Part shown: in pieces, positions 1 through 9,761 of the stretch | Position numbering within the stretch: position 1 is the stretch's first letter | How the letters are laid out: each line of letters starts with the position of its first letter | Origin: Candidatus Avoscillospira avistercoris | Lineage (GTDB): Bacteria; Bacillota; Clostridia; Oscillospirales; Oscillospiraceae | DNA: 63,536 bases | NCBI GenBank assembly: GCA_018716875.1 | Contig: DVJJ01000051.1 | Location: forward strand, 1 to 63,536 | Reading direction: 5' to 3' | The notes under the pieces: model-generated | What the model saw: only the letters and a program-made list of their open reading frames with translations | Database searches by the model: none | Told to the model about the DNA's origin: nothing | Position numbers and translations under genes: made by a program

Positions 1-88
1 CCCACGGAAGCGGCGCTCCGCGGGCCATAGAATGACTATATAAAATAAAAGAGACGATGTCAACGAAAATCGACGGATTTCGCGGTGC

Positions 89-1054
89 TTACCATGTATA
101 ACCTGGGAAATACTGTTCCACAAAATCCACATTCTCCACCTGGAACGTCTTTCCGTCCAGATGGGCAAGGCAGCCGGCGTCGGTGGTGAAGGAGAACGTC
201 AGCTTATAGGAGTAGAGGGCTTGGAATTTTCGGTCGTACCGCTTGTCCAGCTTCCCATACTTGCCGTCACCCAGGAGCGGGTGCCCGGCGGCGGCCATTT
301 GGGCGCGGATTTGATGGGTCCGACCGGTGATCAGCTCGCACTCCACCAGGGACAGGCCGTTGCGGGTACACAGGGTTTTGTAACAGGTCACCGACGTTTT
401 GGAGCCGGGCTGGGGCGTCTTCGTCACATAGACGCGATTTTTGGCGGCGTCCTTGAAAATGTAGCCCTCCAGTTTGTCCTCCGGCGGCTTGGGCGTACCG
501 TGGACGATGCAGAGATATCGCTTGTCCAGCTCCCGGTCCCGGATTTTCTGATTGAGAATCCGCAGGGCCTCGGCGGTCTTGGCGGCGATGACGATGCCGC
601 CGGTGTTCCGGTCGATGCGGTTGCACAGGGCGGGCGTAAAACTGTTTTCCTCCCGGGGACGCCACTCCCGCTTGGCGTAGAGGTACGCCTGGATGTGGTC
701 AATGAGGGTCTTGCCGTATTCTGCGCCGTCGTGGGGGTGAACCGCTTGTCCGGGCTTTTTGTCCACCAGCAGAATGTGTTCATCCTCATAGACAATGTGC
801 AGCTTGGGGGTGGAAACGGTCAAATACGCATTTTCCGCTTTGGGGGTTTCAAAAAACTCGTCGTTAATATATAATTGTAATACGTTGCCCTCCACCAATC
901 GGGTGTCGCGGCTGGCGCCCTTGCCGTTGACTTTGATCCGCTTGAGACGGATGTATTTCTGTAACAGACTGGCCGGCAGAAGGGGAACGGATTTGGCCAC
1001 GAAGCGGTCCAGCCGTTGGCCGGCGTCGTTGCGTCCGATGTGCAGTTCTTTCAT
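89..1054 (-). CDS. RluA-family pseudouridine synthase with N-terminal S4-like domain
   Basis: ORF 321 aa; S4-like N-terminus and catalytic-type motif CNRIDRNTGGIVIAAK, plus GRTHQIRAQ. Confidence 0.92.
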   Translation of the reverse strand: MKELHIGRNDAGQRLDRFVAKSVPLLPASLLQKYIRLKRIKVNGKGASRDTRLVEGNVLQLYINDEFFETPKAENAYLTVSTPKLHIVYEDEHILLVDKKPGQAVHPHDGAEYGKTLIDHIQAYLYAKREWRPREENSFTPALCNRIDRNTGGIVIAAKTAEALRILNQKIRDRELDKRYLCIVHGTPKPPEDKLEGYIFKDAAKNRVYVTKTPQPGSKTSVTCYKTLCTRNGLSLVECELITGRTHQIRAQMAAAGHPLLGDGKYGKLDKRYDRKFQALYSYKLTFSFTTDAGCLAHLDGKTFQVENVDFVEQYFPGYTW

Positions 1055-1155
1055 AGTGTGCCTCCGTTTTTGGTTCGTACTCCCATCATGTACGGTGGAA
1101 CGGGGAATGTCAAGGGGCCGGAATCATATTTTTTAAATTTTTTGTAAAAAAGGGT

Positions 1156-1184
1156 TTGACAATTCCGGGAACATACTATACAAT
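1156..1184 (+). promoter_or_regulatory. Sigma-70-type promoter (TTGACA, 17-nt spacer, TACAAT)
   Basis: TTGACA at 1156-1161, TACAAT at 1179-1184, upstream of the 1220 CDS. Confidence 0.8.
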
Positions 1185-1219
1185 ATATCCTGCACGACTA
1201 ATGGAGTGGGTGAACGCAT

Positions 1220-1717
1220 ATGCTGCTAGGATTGTCCAAGATCATCGACTGCCCCGGTGGCATCGTTCCGTTTGAAATGACACTGGATTTGCGCGAAGAA
1301 ACCTTCGGCGGCGGACGGCCGGTTACGGAGCCGGTACGCTGTACCGGACAGGTTCGCAACACAGCTGGTGTCCTGGTTCTCACCGGCACCCTGGAAACGC
1401 GGCTCAACGGCACTTGCGACCGCTGCGCCACGGAGTTTTCCCGGGAGGTGCGGTTCCCTGTGGAGGCCATTCTGGTCCGGGAGCTGGCCGACGAGGACAA
1501 CGCCGACGAGTGGACGTTCCTGCTGGACGGCGATAACGCCGACCTGGACGACATTATGACTACGGCCTTTGTGTTGTCCATGGATTCCAAGCTCCTGTGC
1601 AGCGAGGACTGTAAAGGACTTTGCGCCAAATGCGGCAAGAACCTCAACGAGGGGCCTTGCCAGTGCAAACCCGATGTGGATCCACGCTTTGCTGCATTGC
1701 AGCAGCTTTTACAATAA
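1220..1717 (+). CDS. YceD/DUF177 family protein
   Basis: ORF 165 aa with CDRCATEF and CSEDCKGLCAKCGKNLNEGPC Cys motifs; directly upstream of rpmF, the classical arrangement. Confidence 0.88.
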   Translation: MLLGLSKIIDCPGGIVPFEMTLDLREETFGGGRPVTEPVRCTGQVRNTAGVLVLTGTLETRLNGTCDRCATEFSREVRFPVEAILVRELADEDNADEWTFLLDGDNADLDDIMTTAFVLSMDSKLLCSEDCKGLCAKCGKNLNEGPCQCKPDVDPRFAALQQLLQ

Positions 1718-1764
1718 TTTACAAGCCCATGCCGAAAGGCATTTAGACCAAGGAGGTGTCACAA

Positions 1765-1950
1765 ATGGCTGTACCCAAGTGTAAAGTTTCCAAGGCAAGA
1801 CGCGACAAGAGACGCAACTCTCACTGGAAGATTTCCATCCCCGGCGTAGTCGCTTGCCCCAAGTGCGGCGCTCCCCGTCTGCCCCACAGAGCATGCAAGG
1901 CTTGCGGAACATACAACGGACGTGAAGTCGTTGCTGTCGAGGCGAAGTAA
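1765..1950 (+). CDS. rpmF: 50S ribosomal protein L32
   Basis: [22 protein letters not shown]...[28 protein letters not shown] at 1765 after AGGAGG (ORF track starts at an upstream GTG). Confidence 0.96.
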   Translation: MAVPKCKVSKARRDKRRNSHWKISIPGVVACPKCGAPRLPHRACKACGTYNGREVVAVEAK

Positions 1951-1970
1951 GTCCCAATGCAAAGAAACTA

Positions 1971-2001
1971 AGAGGCCGGTCCTTGGATCTGCCTCTTTTT
2001 C
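1971..2001 (+). terminator. Putative rho-independent terminator after rpmF
   Basis: AGAGGC ... GCCTCTTTTTC inverted repeat followed by T-rich tract. Confidence 0.6.
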
Positions 2002-2124
2002 TTTTGCCTTCGACAGATATCGAGGGCCTTCCGGTTGACCCATCCGGCGGCCTGTGTCATAATAATAGAAGCAGCGCCGTCCTCCGAGACAGCGCGTTAC
2101 GGAACCCTATTAGGAGGTGTCTGC

Positions 2125-3453
2125 ATGGCAAAGCCCATTGTAGCCATTGTGGGCCGGCCCAACGTGGGCAAGTCCCTGTTATTCAATAAACTGACCGGCC
2201 GCCGGACGGCCATCGTGGAAGACACGCCCGGCGTCACCCGGGACCGTCTTTACGGCGACTGCGAGTGGAACGGCCGGACCTTTTCTCTGGTGGATACCGG
2301 CGGCATCGAGCCGGGCACCGACAGCGAGATGCTGCAGTTCATGCGCCGTCAAGCGGAGATCGCCATTGAGACGGCGGATGTCATCATTATGGTCACCGAT
2401 GTGACCGTGGGCCTCACCGCCGCCGACAGCGCCGTGGGCTCCATGTTGCAGCGCTCCAAAAAGCCTGTGGTTTTGGCCGTCAACAAATGCGACAGCGTGG
2501 GACAGGTCAACGCCGACGTCTACGAGTTCTACGCCCTGGGCCTGGGTGATCCCATCGAGGTTTCCGCCGTCCACGGCCACGGTACTGGTGATTTGCTGGA
2601 CGCCTGTGTGGCTGCCTTCCCCGAGGAAGTGGAGGAGGAAGAGGACGAGGACGTCATCAAGGTGGCCATCATCGGCAAGCCCAACGTGGGTAAGTCCAGT
2701 CTGCTCAATCGCATCCTGGGCGAAGAGCGTGTGATTGTGTCCAATGTGGCTGGTACTACCCGCGATGCCATTGACAGCTATTTTGAAAACGAGCACGGCA
2801 AGTATCTGTTTATTGACACCGCCGGTATGCGCCGGAAGTCCAAGGTGGACGACGCCATTGAGCGGTACAGCAACCTGCGGACCGTCAGCGCCATCGAGCG
2901 GGCCGACGTGTGCTTGATTCTGGTGGATGCCCAGGAGGGTGTCACCGACCAGGACACAAAAATTGCCGGTCTGGCCCATGAGGCCGGTAAGGCCAGCATC
3001 ATCGTGGTCAACAAGTGGGACGCCGTGGAGAAGGACACCAACACCATGGCCAAGATGACCGAGGAAGTCCGCCGGGATCTGGCCTATATGACCTATGCAC
3101 CGGTGGTGTTCCTGTCGGCCCTGACAGGCCAGCGGGTGGACCGGATTTTTGAGGAGATCAACGCTGTGTCCAACGCCGCCGCCATGCGCATTACCACCGG
3201 AATGCTCAATAACATTCTGGAGGACGCCATGGCTCGGGTGCAGCCGCCGTCAGACAAGGGCCGCCGCCTGAAGATTTACTATATGACCCAGGCCGGTGTC
3301 AAGCCGCCCCACTTTATCATCTTCTGTAATGACGCCCGGCTATTCCACTTCTCCTATCAGCGGTATCTGGAAAATCAGATTCGATCCGTGTTTGGCCTGG
3401 TGGGCACGCCGGTGCGTATCACCATCCGGCAGAAAGGGGATAAGGAGGGATGA
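2125..3453 (+). CDS. der: Ribosome biogenesis GTPase Der (EngA)
   Basis: Two G domains (GRPNVGKS and GKPNVGKSSLLNR); ATG at 2125 after TAGGAGGTG. Confidence 0.95.
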   Translation: MAKPIVAIVGRPNVGKSLLFNKLTGRRTAIVEDTPGVTRDRLYGDCEWNGRTFSLVDTGGIEPGTDSEMLQFMRRQAEIAIETADVIIMVTDVTVGLTAADSAVGSMLQRSKKPVVLAVNKCDSVGQVNADVYEFYALGLGDPIEVSAVHGHGTGDLLDACVAAFPEEVEEEEDEDVIKVAIIGKPNVGKSSLLNRILGEERVIVSNVAGTTRDAIDSYFENEHGKYLFIDTAGMRRKSKVDDAIERYSNLRTVSAIERADVCLILVDAQEGVTDQDTKIAGLAHEAGKASIIVVNKWDAVEKDTNTMAKMTEEVRRDLAYMTYAPVVFLSALTGQRVDRIFEEINAVSNAAAMRITTGMLNNILEDAMARVQPPSDKGRRLKIYYMTQAGVKPPHFIIFCNDARLFHFSYQRYLENQIRSVFGLVGTPVRITIRQKGDKEG

Positions 3454-4082
3454 GCTTGTTCTGGCTGTTCTTTGCAATCACGGCGGTTGCGGGATACCTG
3501 CTGGGCAATCTCAACGGCGCCATTCTGATTTCCCGTCTGGTCATGAAGGAGGATGTCCGCACCAAAGGCAGCGGCAATGCGGGCCTGACCAACTTCCACC
3601 GCACCTACGGCGGCCTGTCCACCTTTTTGGTGCTGGGCATCGATGTGGTCAAGGCGGTGGCGGCGTCGCTCCTGGGCACCTGGCTCCTGGGACGGTTTGG
3701 ATATGCGGACCTGGGCCGGATGCTGGGCGGATTCTGCGCGGTTTTGGGTCATATGTTTCCCATTGCGTTCCAGTTCCGCGGCGGTAAGGGCATTCTCAGC
3801 GCCGCCACATTGGCGGCCATGATGGACTGGCGGCTCTTTCTGGCGTTGCTGGTGCTGTTTGTCATCGTGGTCTACTTTACCAAATATGTTTCTTTGGGCT
3901 CCTGCCTGGGTGCGGTCCTGTTTGTCCCGGCTTTCTTTATTCTCTATCCGGGCCAGTGGGCCATTATTGCCCAGGCGGTGGTGCTGGCGGCACTGGTGCT
4001 CTACAAGCACCGGAGTAATATCCGCAGACTACTCAAAGGGGAGGAGAACAAGCTCTCTTTCCACAGAAAACAAAAAAGCTGA
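3450..4082 (+). CDS. plsY: Glycerol-3-phosphate acyltransferase PlsY
   Basis: Hydrophobic protein with GSGNAGLTNFHRTYG and RGGKGI motifs; overlaps der stop, upstream of gpsA. Confidence 0.93.
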   Translation: MSLFWLFFAITAVAGYLLGNLNGAILISRLVMKEDVRTKGSGNAGLTNFHRTYGGLSTFLVLGIDVVKAVAASLLGTWLLGRFGYADLGRMLGGFCAVLGHMFPIAFQFRGGKGILSAATLAAMMDWRLFLALLVLFVIVVYFTKYVSLGSCLGAVLFVPAFFILYPGQWAIIAQAVVLAALVLYKHRSNIRRLLKGEENKLSFHRKQKS

Positions 4083-4109
4083 CTGTGTTGATTCAAGGAG
4101 GCGACGGAT

Positions 4110-5105
4110 ATGGAAATTGCAGTGGTAGGCAGCGGCGGCTGGGGTACGGCTCTGGCACGGCTGCTGGTAAAAAACGGACATGAGGTTACCTTGTGGTCGT
4201 TCCATGCGCAGCAGACCAAGGCGTTGTCAGAGAACCGGGAGAACCGTCTGCTTGAGGGCGTGACGCTGCCGGATATGCACTTTACCAGCGACCCGGCCTG
4301 TGTGGCAGGGAAGCAGATGGTGGTCATGGCGTCGCCGTCCTTTGCCGTGCGTGCCACGGCGGAACGGATAGCGCCCTATCTGCGGGAAGACGCGGTGCTG
4401 GTCTCCGTGTCCAAGGGCATTGAAGCCGGCACGTCCAAGCGGCTCAGCGAGATTCTCCGAGAGGTCACAGGCCGGACGGTGGCGGTGCTCTGCGGTCCGT
4501 CTCACGCCGAGGAGGTGGCACGGGATATCCCCACGGGCTGTGTGGCAGCCTGTGAAGACATTGCTGTGGCAGAGATGGTGCAGGAAGTCTTTATGAATGA
4601 GCGGTTCCGGGTCTACGCCAGTACCGACGTGGTGGGCGTGGAGTTGGGCGCGGCATTGAAAAACGTCATTGCCCTCTGCGCCGGTATCTCCGACGGTATG
4701 GGCTTTGGCGACAACACCAAGGCGCTGCTGATGACCCGCGGTTTGACGGAAGTGGCCCGCCTGGGTGTGGCCATGGGCGGCAAAAAGGAGACCTTTGCCG
4801 GATTGGCTGGCGTGGGCGATCTGATTGTCACCTGCACGTCCATGCACTCCCGCAACCGCCGGGCCGGTATTCTTATCGGCCAGGGCAAGAGTGTCCAAGC
4901 GGCTATGGAAGAGGTGGGCGCTGTGGTGGAGGGCTACTATGCCGCCAAATCCGCCTATGAACTGGCGGAAAAGGCCCATGTGGAGATGCCCATTGTCCGG
5001 CAGGCGTATGCCACCCTTTACGAGGGCTGCGACCCCGGCGAGGCCTTGCATGCTCTGATGGGCCGCGAAAAACGTCATGAATTTGAAGATGCTGGCTGGA
5101 ATTGA
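4110..5105 (+). CDS. gpsA: NAD(P)H-dependent glycerol-3-phosphate dehydrogenase
   Basis: MEIAVVGSGGWGTALARLL; GAALKNVIALCAGISDGMGFGDNTKALLMTRG. Confidence 0.96.
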   Translation: MEIAVVGSGGWGTALARLLVKNGHEVTLWSFHAQQTKALSENRENRLLEGVTLPDMHFTSDPACVAGKQMVVMASPSFAVRATAERIAPYLREDAVLVSVSKGIEAGTSKRLSEILREVTGRTVAVLCGPSHAEEVARDIPTGCVAACEDIAVAEMVQEVFMNERFRVYASTDVVGVELGAALKNVIALCAGISDGMGFGDNTKALLMTRGLTEVARLGVAMGGKKETFAGLAGVGDLIVTCTSMHSRNRRAGILIGQGKSVQAAMEEVGAVVEGYYAAKSAYELAEKAHVEMPIVRQAYATLYEGCDPGEALHALMGREKRHEFEDAGWN

Positions 5106-5167
5106 CAAATGATTGTGATTTTTGTACGATTGAAAGATTAAATTTTGTTTAAGATTCTAATTATTAT

Positions 5168-5196
5168 TGTAAATCGCACAAAGATGCGCTATACTA
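5168..5196 (+). promoter_or_regulatory. Sigma-70-type promoter (TTGTAA, 17 nt, TATACT)
   Basis: Hexamers at 5168-5173 and 5191-5196. Confidence 0.55.
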
Positions 5197-5255
5197 ATGA
5201 CACAAAATCCTAGGGGCGGTAGCGCTGGTTCTCTGCCTGCTGCCCGTCATAAAAG

Positions 5256-5837
5256 GTGATAAAATTGAGGACCATGTTTTATCCGGAGGCCGTGTCGCTC
5301 TCGGTACTGATCAACGTGTTCTTTCTTTACAGCTTTTTGGGATGGCTTATGGAGTGCATCGTCATTCGCCGGGAAAAGGGCCATTGGGAAAACCGCGGCT
5401 TTGCCCACAGTCCCTTCTGCATTATCTACGGCTTCGGCTCCATGCTGGGCTATGCGGCACTGAACCCGTTGGCAGATAATCTGGTGCTGCTGTTTTTTGT
5501 CGGCGCTCTGACGGCTACCGGCTTTGAGTATCTGGTGGGCCGGGCCATGCAGCGGTTGTTCGGTGACTTCTGGTGGGACTATTCGGAGAAGAAATTCAAC
5601 TATAAGGGTATCCTCTGCCTGGAGAGCACCATGGGTTGGGGACTGCTGGCGCTGTTTGTGATTCTGTTTTTGCATAAAACGGTGTTCTGGCTGGTACTCC
5701 GCCTGTCGGACCGGACCAGCTGGTGGCTGTCCTGCGGACTCAGCGTAATCTATCTGGTGGATTTCATTGTCAGTGCCAAGAAGGCACGCCGGGAGTATCG
5801 CGGCGGGCTGGAGATGGAAAAGGAGGAACAGCATTGA
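5256..5837 (+). CDS. Putative ABC transporter permease family (CmpB-like) membrane protein
   Basis: Multi-TM protein with SFLGWLMECIVIRREKGHWENRGFAHSPFCIIYGFGSML. Confidence 0.75.
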   Translation: MIKLRTMFYPEAVSLSVLINVFFLYSFLGWLMECIVIRREKGHWENRGFAHSPFCIIYGFGSMLGYAALNPLADNLVLLFFVGALTATGFEYLVGRAMQRLFGDFWWDYSEKKFNYKGILCLESTMGWGLLALFVILFLHKTVFWLVLRLSDRTSWWLSCGLSVIYLVDFIVSAKKARREYRGGLEMEKEEQH

Positions 5838-6319
5838 GCGTACGGTTGCCCCAGGATCCCCAGTACTGCGCTGCCATTGCCGACCTGTGGGAGCATGAAG
5901 CGGTGCAGTCCATGGCGCAGTTTATGCAGCACGGCACCACCAGCTGCCTGCACCACTGTGTCAACGTGTCCTATCTCAGCTATTGCTATTGCCGGGACCG
6001 GGGACTGGACGCCCGGGCAGCGGCCCGGGGCGGGCTTCTGCATGACCTGTTCCTGTATGACTGGCATACTTACCGCCCGGCCAAGGGCGAATTGCTCCAC
6101 GGCTTTGAGCACCCCCGCAAGGCGCTGCAAAACGCCCGGAAGTATTTTAACCTGACGCCGGTGGAAGAGGATATCATTCTGCGCCATATGTGGCCCCTGA
6201 CCCGCAATCTGCCGGCCACGGCCGAGGGCAGAGTGGTGACCATGTTTGATAAGTATGTCAGTCTTATGGAAACATTCCGCGTGCCGGTGCGGATTTCCAC
6301 GCCGCTGGCGGAACTTTGA
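5834..6319 (+). CDS. HD-domain protein
   Basis: TTG start overlapping the previous stop (AAGGAGG upstream); HHCVNVSYLSY...GGLLHDLFLYDWH...GFEHPRKAL HD-type motifs. Confidence 0.82.
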   Translation: MSVRLPQDPQYCAAIADLWEHEAVQSMAQFMQHGTTSCLHHCVNVSYLSYCYCRDRGLDARAAARGGLLHDLFLYDWHTYRPAKGELLHGFEHPRKALQNARKYFNLTPVEEDIILRHMWPLTRNLPATAEGRVVTMFDKYVSLMETFRVPVRISTPLAEL

Positions 6320-6334
6320 ATCCCAATACTGTGC

Positions 6335-6366
6335 AAAAGCGGACCGCCAGGGCGGTCCGCTTTTCT
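6335..6366 (+). terminator. Rho-independent terminator after HD gene
   Basis: GCGGACCGCC AG GGCGGTCCGC TTTT perfect stem. Confidence 0.85.
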
Positions 6367-6399
6367 GTATCGTTCCATCTGCGTTTGGCAGAGGAGGGG

Positions 6400-6435
6400 A
6401 AAAAGAAAAGCAGACCATCTTTCGATGATCTGCTT
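6400..6435 (-). terminator. Rho-independent terminator of rpmB
   Basis: On minus strand AAGCAGATCATC GAAA GATGGTCTGCTT then TTCTTTTT; GNRA tetraloop. Confidence 0.85.
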
Positions 6436-6455
6436 GACTGTTTGTGGGTGTGTGA

Positions 6456-6644
6456 TTACACAGCGCGCTCGACCTTGTTGGAGCGCAAGCATCTTGTACA
6501 GACGTAAACATGGCGCGGAGTACCGTCAACAATCGCCTTGACGCGCTTGACGTTGGGCTTCCACATCCGGTTGGAACGTCTGTGGGAGTGGGAAACCTTA
6601 ATTCCGAACGCAACACCCTTGCCGCAAATATCGCACTTAGCCAC
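6456..6644 (-). CDS. rpmB: 50S ribosomal protein L28
   Basis: VAKCDICGKGVAFGIKVSHSHRRSNRMWKPNVKRVK...; GTG start at 6644 preceded by AAGGAGGT (ORF track start at 6806 is too long). Confidence 0.95.
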   Translation of the reverse strand: MAKCDICGKGVAFGIKVSHSHRRSNRMWKPNVKRVKAIVDGTPRHVYVCTRCLRSNKVERAV

Positions 6645-6769
6645 TGGCTGCACCTCCTTGCCATGAAAAAATTTAACGCTTTGACACGCAGTAAATATGT
6701 TATCAGATTTTAAGTGAAATTGCAAGAGTTTTTTGCAAGATTTTTGTCTTATTTTTTCAAAGGGATTGG

Positions 6770-6798
6770 TTGCGAAATAGTGTGGTACACGGTATAAT
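6770..6798 (+). promoter_or_regulatory. Sigma-70-type promoter (TTGCGA, 17 nt, TATAAT)
   Basis: Upstream of hprK. Confidence 0.65.
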
Positions 6799-6896
6799 AA
6801 GAACAATCACTCCGCATGGTGAAAAAAACCGGGTTTTTGGCGGTCTGCTGTACCCGTTAAGAAGATTGTTGAGAAAATATATGAGGTGAGAAGATC

Positions 6897-7844
6897 ATGA
6901 TCCATTCTTACAGTGTTGCGCTGACGCAGCTGGTGAAGGAATTTAACTTGCGTCCCATTCATAAGGCTACCGATTATGAACAGATCAACATCACGGTGGA
7001 CGATATCAGCAGACCCGGCCTGCAGCTGGCCGGTTATTTTGACCATTTTGAACCCATGCGCTTACAGGTCATCGGTACGGTGGAGACCACCTACCTCAAC
7101 AAGCTGTCGGCCGATGAGCGCCGCAGCATCTTTGACCGGTATTTTTCCTACAAGATTCCGGCGCTGATCATTTCCCGCGATCTGGACCCCCTGCCGGAGT
7201 GTCTGGAGATGGCGGCCAAGCATGATATCACCATTTTGCAGGGCAGCGAGACTACGTCCTACATTGTCTCCAGCCTGATCTCCGCCCTGAAGGTCTATCT
7301 GGCGCCCCGCATCACCCGCCACGGCGTTCTGGTGGAGGTCTACGGCGAGGGCCTGCTGCTGTTGGGTGAAAGCGGCATTGGTAAGTCCGAGGCGGCAGTG
7401 GAGCTGCTCAAGCGCGGCCACCGGCTCATTGCCGACGATGCCGTGGAGATCAAAAAGGTTTCCTCCAAGAAATGTTTCGGCACCGCGCCGGAGCTGATCC
7501 GGCATTATATCGAGCTGCGCGGTATCGGCGTCATCAACGTGGCCAAGCTCTTCGGTATGGCTGCCGTCAAGGACAGCGCTGATATTGACCTGATTATCAA
7601 CATCGTTCCCTGGCGGGACGGCGAAGCCTATGACCGTCTGGGTCTGGAAAACCAGTATACCGATATTCTGGGCGTCAAGATTCCGTCTTTGACCATTCCC
7701 ATCACTCCGGGCCGTAACCTGGCGGTGATTCTGGAAGTGGCCGCCATGAACAATCGTCAAAAGAAGATGGGCTACAACGCCGCCGCCGAATTTACGGAGC
7801 AGATCAACAAACACTTTGATTCCTCCTTCGGCCAGAGCTTCTAA
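6897..7844 (+). CDS. hprK: HPr kinase/phosphorylase
   Basis: P-loop GESGIGKSEAAVELLKRGHRLIADDAVEI; ELRGIGVINV. Confidence 0.96.
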   Translation: MIHSYSVALTQLVKEFNLRPIHKATDYEQINITVDDISRPGLQLAGYFDHFEPMRLQVIGTVETTYLNKLSADERRSIFDRYFSYKIPALIISRDLDPLPECLEMAAKHDITILQGSETTSYIVSSLISALKVYLAPRITRHGVLVEVYGEGLLLLGESGIGKSEAAVELLKRGHRLIADDAVEIKKVSSKKCFGTAPELIRHYIELRGIGVINVAKLFGMAAVKDSADIDLIINIVPWRDGEAYDRLGLENQYTDILGVKIPSLTIPITPGRNLAVILEVAAMNNRQKKMGYNAAAEFTEQINKHFDSSFGQSF

Positions 7845-7850
7845 AAATTT

Positions 7851-7882
7851 CCGGGCGTCCGCTTGCGGATGCCCGGTTTTTG
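7851..7882 (+). terminator. Rho-independent terminator after hprK
   Basis: CCGGGCGTCCGCTTGCGGATGCCCGGTTTTT. Confidence 0.85.
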
Positions 7883-7977
7883 TCTGCTTTGGCTATTTGC
7901 AAGGGGCCGGACATATGATATGATTATAATTCTAAGAAACCAGCGCCGCCGGAGCGGCAGAGAGGAGCCAGTGAAGT

Positions 7978-8877
7978 ATGGGTGCAGAATGGATTACCGC
8001 CCTGCAAGCAGCGTGTCCTGAAGTGGAGGTGCGTCTGGGGGAACCCATGGCCGAGCATGTGTCGTTCCGGCTGGGCGGCCCGGCGGCGGCCATGGCCTTT
8101 CCCAATCGGGAGGAGCAGGTCCGGCAGCTGTTGGCGTTCTGTGATGCACAGAACATTACGCCCCTGATTCTGGGCGCTGGCACCAATGTGCTGCCGCCGG
8201 ACGGTGGTCTGGAAACGCTGGTCCTTTGCCTGAAAGGCGGCCTGATGACGCTGGAGCGGCAGGGAGACTGCATTGTGGTGGGGGCCGGTGTGACCATGGC
8301 CCAGGCGGCGGCCTTTGCCGCCGACCAGGGATTGGCCGGACTGGAATTTGCCCACGGCATCCCCGGCACCATGGGCGGCGGCGTCTATATGAACGCCGGA
8401 GCCTACGGCGGAGAGCTGTGTCAGGTCTGTGTGGAAACCACCGTGCTGCGGGATGGCGAGCTTGTCACCGTGGCAGGGGAGGACCAGGGGTTTGCATACC
8501 GCCGCAGCGCGTTCCAGAATGATGGCAGTGTGATTCTGCGAACCGTCTGCCGCCTGACGCCGGACGACCCGGTGGTCATCCGGGAGCGGATGCGGGATCT
8601 GGCCCAACGGCGGCGCAATTCCCAACCTCTGGAACTGCCCTCGGCGGGCAGCACCTTCAAACGGCCCGTGGGCGGTTACGCCGCAGCGCTCATTGAACAG
8701 GCTGGGCTCAAGGGCTTTCGTGTGGGCGGCGCGTCGGTGTCTACCAAGCACGCCGGGTTTGTGGTCAATGACGGCGGCGCAACCTGTGCCGATGTGCTGG
8801 CATTGATTGCCGCTGTACAGAAAAAAGTATTGGAACAGTCCGGCATCCAGCTGGAGCCGGAAGTGCGGATTTTGTGA
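7978..8877 (+). CDS. murB: UDP-N-acetylmuramate dehydrogenase
   Basis: ILGAGTNVLPPDGGL; GIPGTMGGGVYMNAGAYGGEL; PSAGSTFKRP. Confidence 0.96.
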   Translation: MGAEWITALQAACPEVEVRLGEPMAEHVSFRLGGPAAAMAFPNREEQVRQLLAFCDAQNITPLILGAGTNVLPPDGGLETLVLCLKGGLMTLERQGDCIVVGAGVTMAQAAAFAADQGLAGLEFAHGIPGTMGGGVYMNAGAYGGELCQVCVETTVLRDGELVTVAGEDQGFAYRRSAFQNDGSVILRTVCRLTPDDPVVIRERMRDLAQRRRNSQPLELPSAGSTFKRPVGGYAAALIEQAGLKGFRVGGASVSTKHAGFVVNDGGATCADVLALIAAVQKKVLEQSGIQLEPEVRIL

Positions 8878-8888
8878 GGTGACAGAGC

Positions 8889-9749
8889 ATGCAATTTCTG
8901 ATTGTGTCCGGTATGTCCGGCGCCGGTAAAAGTAAAGCACTGGACTGTCTGGAGGACCTGGGGTTCTACTGCGTGGACAACATGCCGGAGGATTTGATTC
9001 CCCAGTTTGCCCAGTTGTGTATGGCCACCAAGTCCAAGTTTGAAAAGGTGGCCCTGGTCACCGATATCCGCAGCGGCCTGACCTTTGACGGCCTGTTTAT
9101 GGCGCTGGATTCTCTGGAAAAGATGGAATGTGAATATTCCATCGTCTTTGTGGAGTGCTCCAAGGAAACGCTGGTCAAGCGGTACAAGGAGACGCGGCGC
9201 AAGCACCCGCTGACCAAGGACGGCACGGAGCTGCTGGCCGCCGTGGAGCGGGAGCAGAAGTTGCTGGAGCCCATCCGCAACCGGGCCAATTACATCATCG
9301 ACACCACCAACCTGTCCACGGGTAAGTTGCGGGGCGAGCTGGTGAACCTCTTCGCCGGAGAGCAGCGGGACCATGCCATGACAGTTAACGTCATTTCGTT
9401 TGGGTTTAAATACGGCCTGCCCATGGACGCTGACTTGGTTTTTGACGTGCGCATGCTGCCGAACCCCTACTATATCGCAGAACTAAAACGCCGGACCGGC
9501 CTGGAAAAACCCGTGCGGGACTTTGTCTTTTCCTACCAGCAGACGTTGGATTTTATGGAAAAGCTGGAGGAGATGATGAGTTTTTCTCTGCCCCTCTATG
9601 TGGAGGAGGGTAAGACCAACCTGGTCATTGCCGTTGGCTGTACCGGCGGCCACCACCGGTCCGTGGCCGTGGCCAAGGAGCTGGGCGACCATATCGCCCG
9701 GCTGGGCTTTGTGACCACCGTGGGCCATCGGGACATCTCCCGGGAGTGA
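8889..9749 (+). CDS. rapZ: RNase adapter RapZ / YvcJ-type nucleotide-binding protein
   Basis: VSGMSGAGKSKALDCLEDLGFYCVDNMPEDLIP; CTGGHHRSVAVAKEL. Confidence 0.95.
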   Translation: MQFLIVSGMSGAGKSKALDCLEDLGFYCVDNMPEDLIPQFAQLCMATKSKFEKVALVTDIRSGLTFDGLFMALDSLEKMECEYSIVFVECSKETLVKRYKETRRKHPLTKDGTELLAAVEREQKLLEPIRNRANYIIDTTNLSTGKLRGELVNLFAGEQRDHAMTVNVISFGFKYGLPMDADLVFDVRMLPNPYYIAELKRRTGLEKPVRDFVFSYQQTLDFMEKLEEMMSFSLPLYVEEGKTNLVIAVGCTGGHHRSVAVAKELGDHIARLGFVTTVGHRDISRE

Positions 9750-9761
9750 CAGGAGGCGGCT

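Noticed and set aside
1-88. GC-rich hairpin CCCACGGA...TCCGCGGG at window start as terminator of the RluA-family gene
   Set aside because: The stem has a mismatch and the required downstream T-tract on the minus strand would lie outside the window.
5212-5250. Imperfect hairpin GGGCGGTAG...CTGCTGCCC upstream of the CmpB-like gene
   Set aside because: Only a G-U-rich ~9-bp stem with no T-tract or recognised riboswitch motif; too weak to call.
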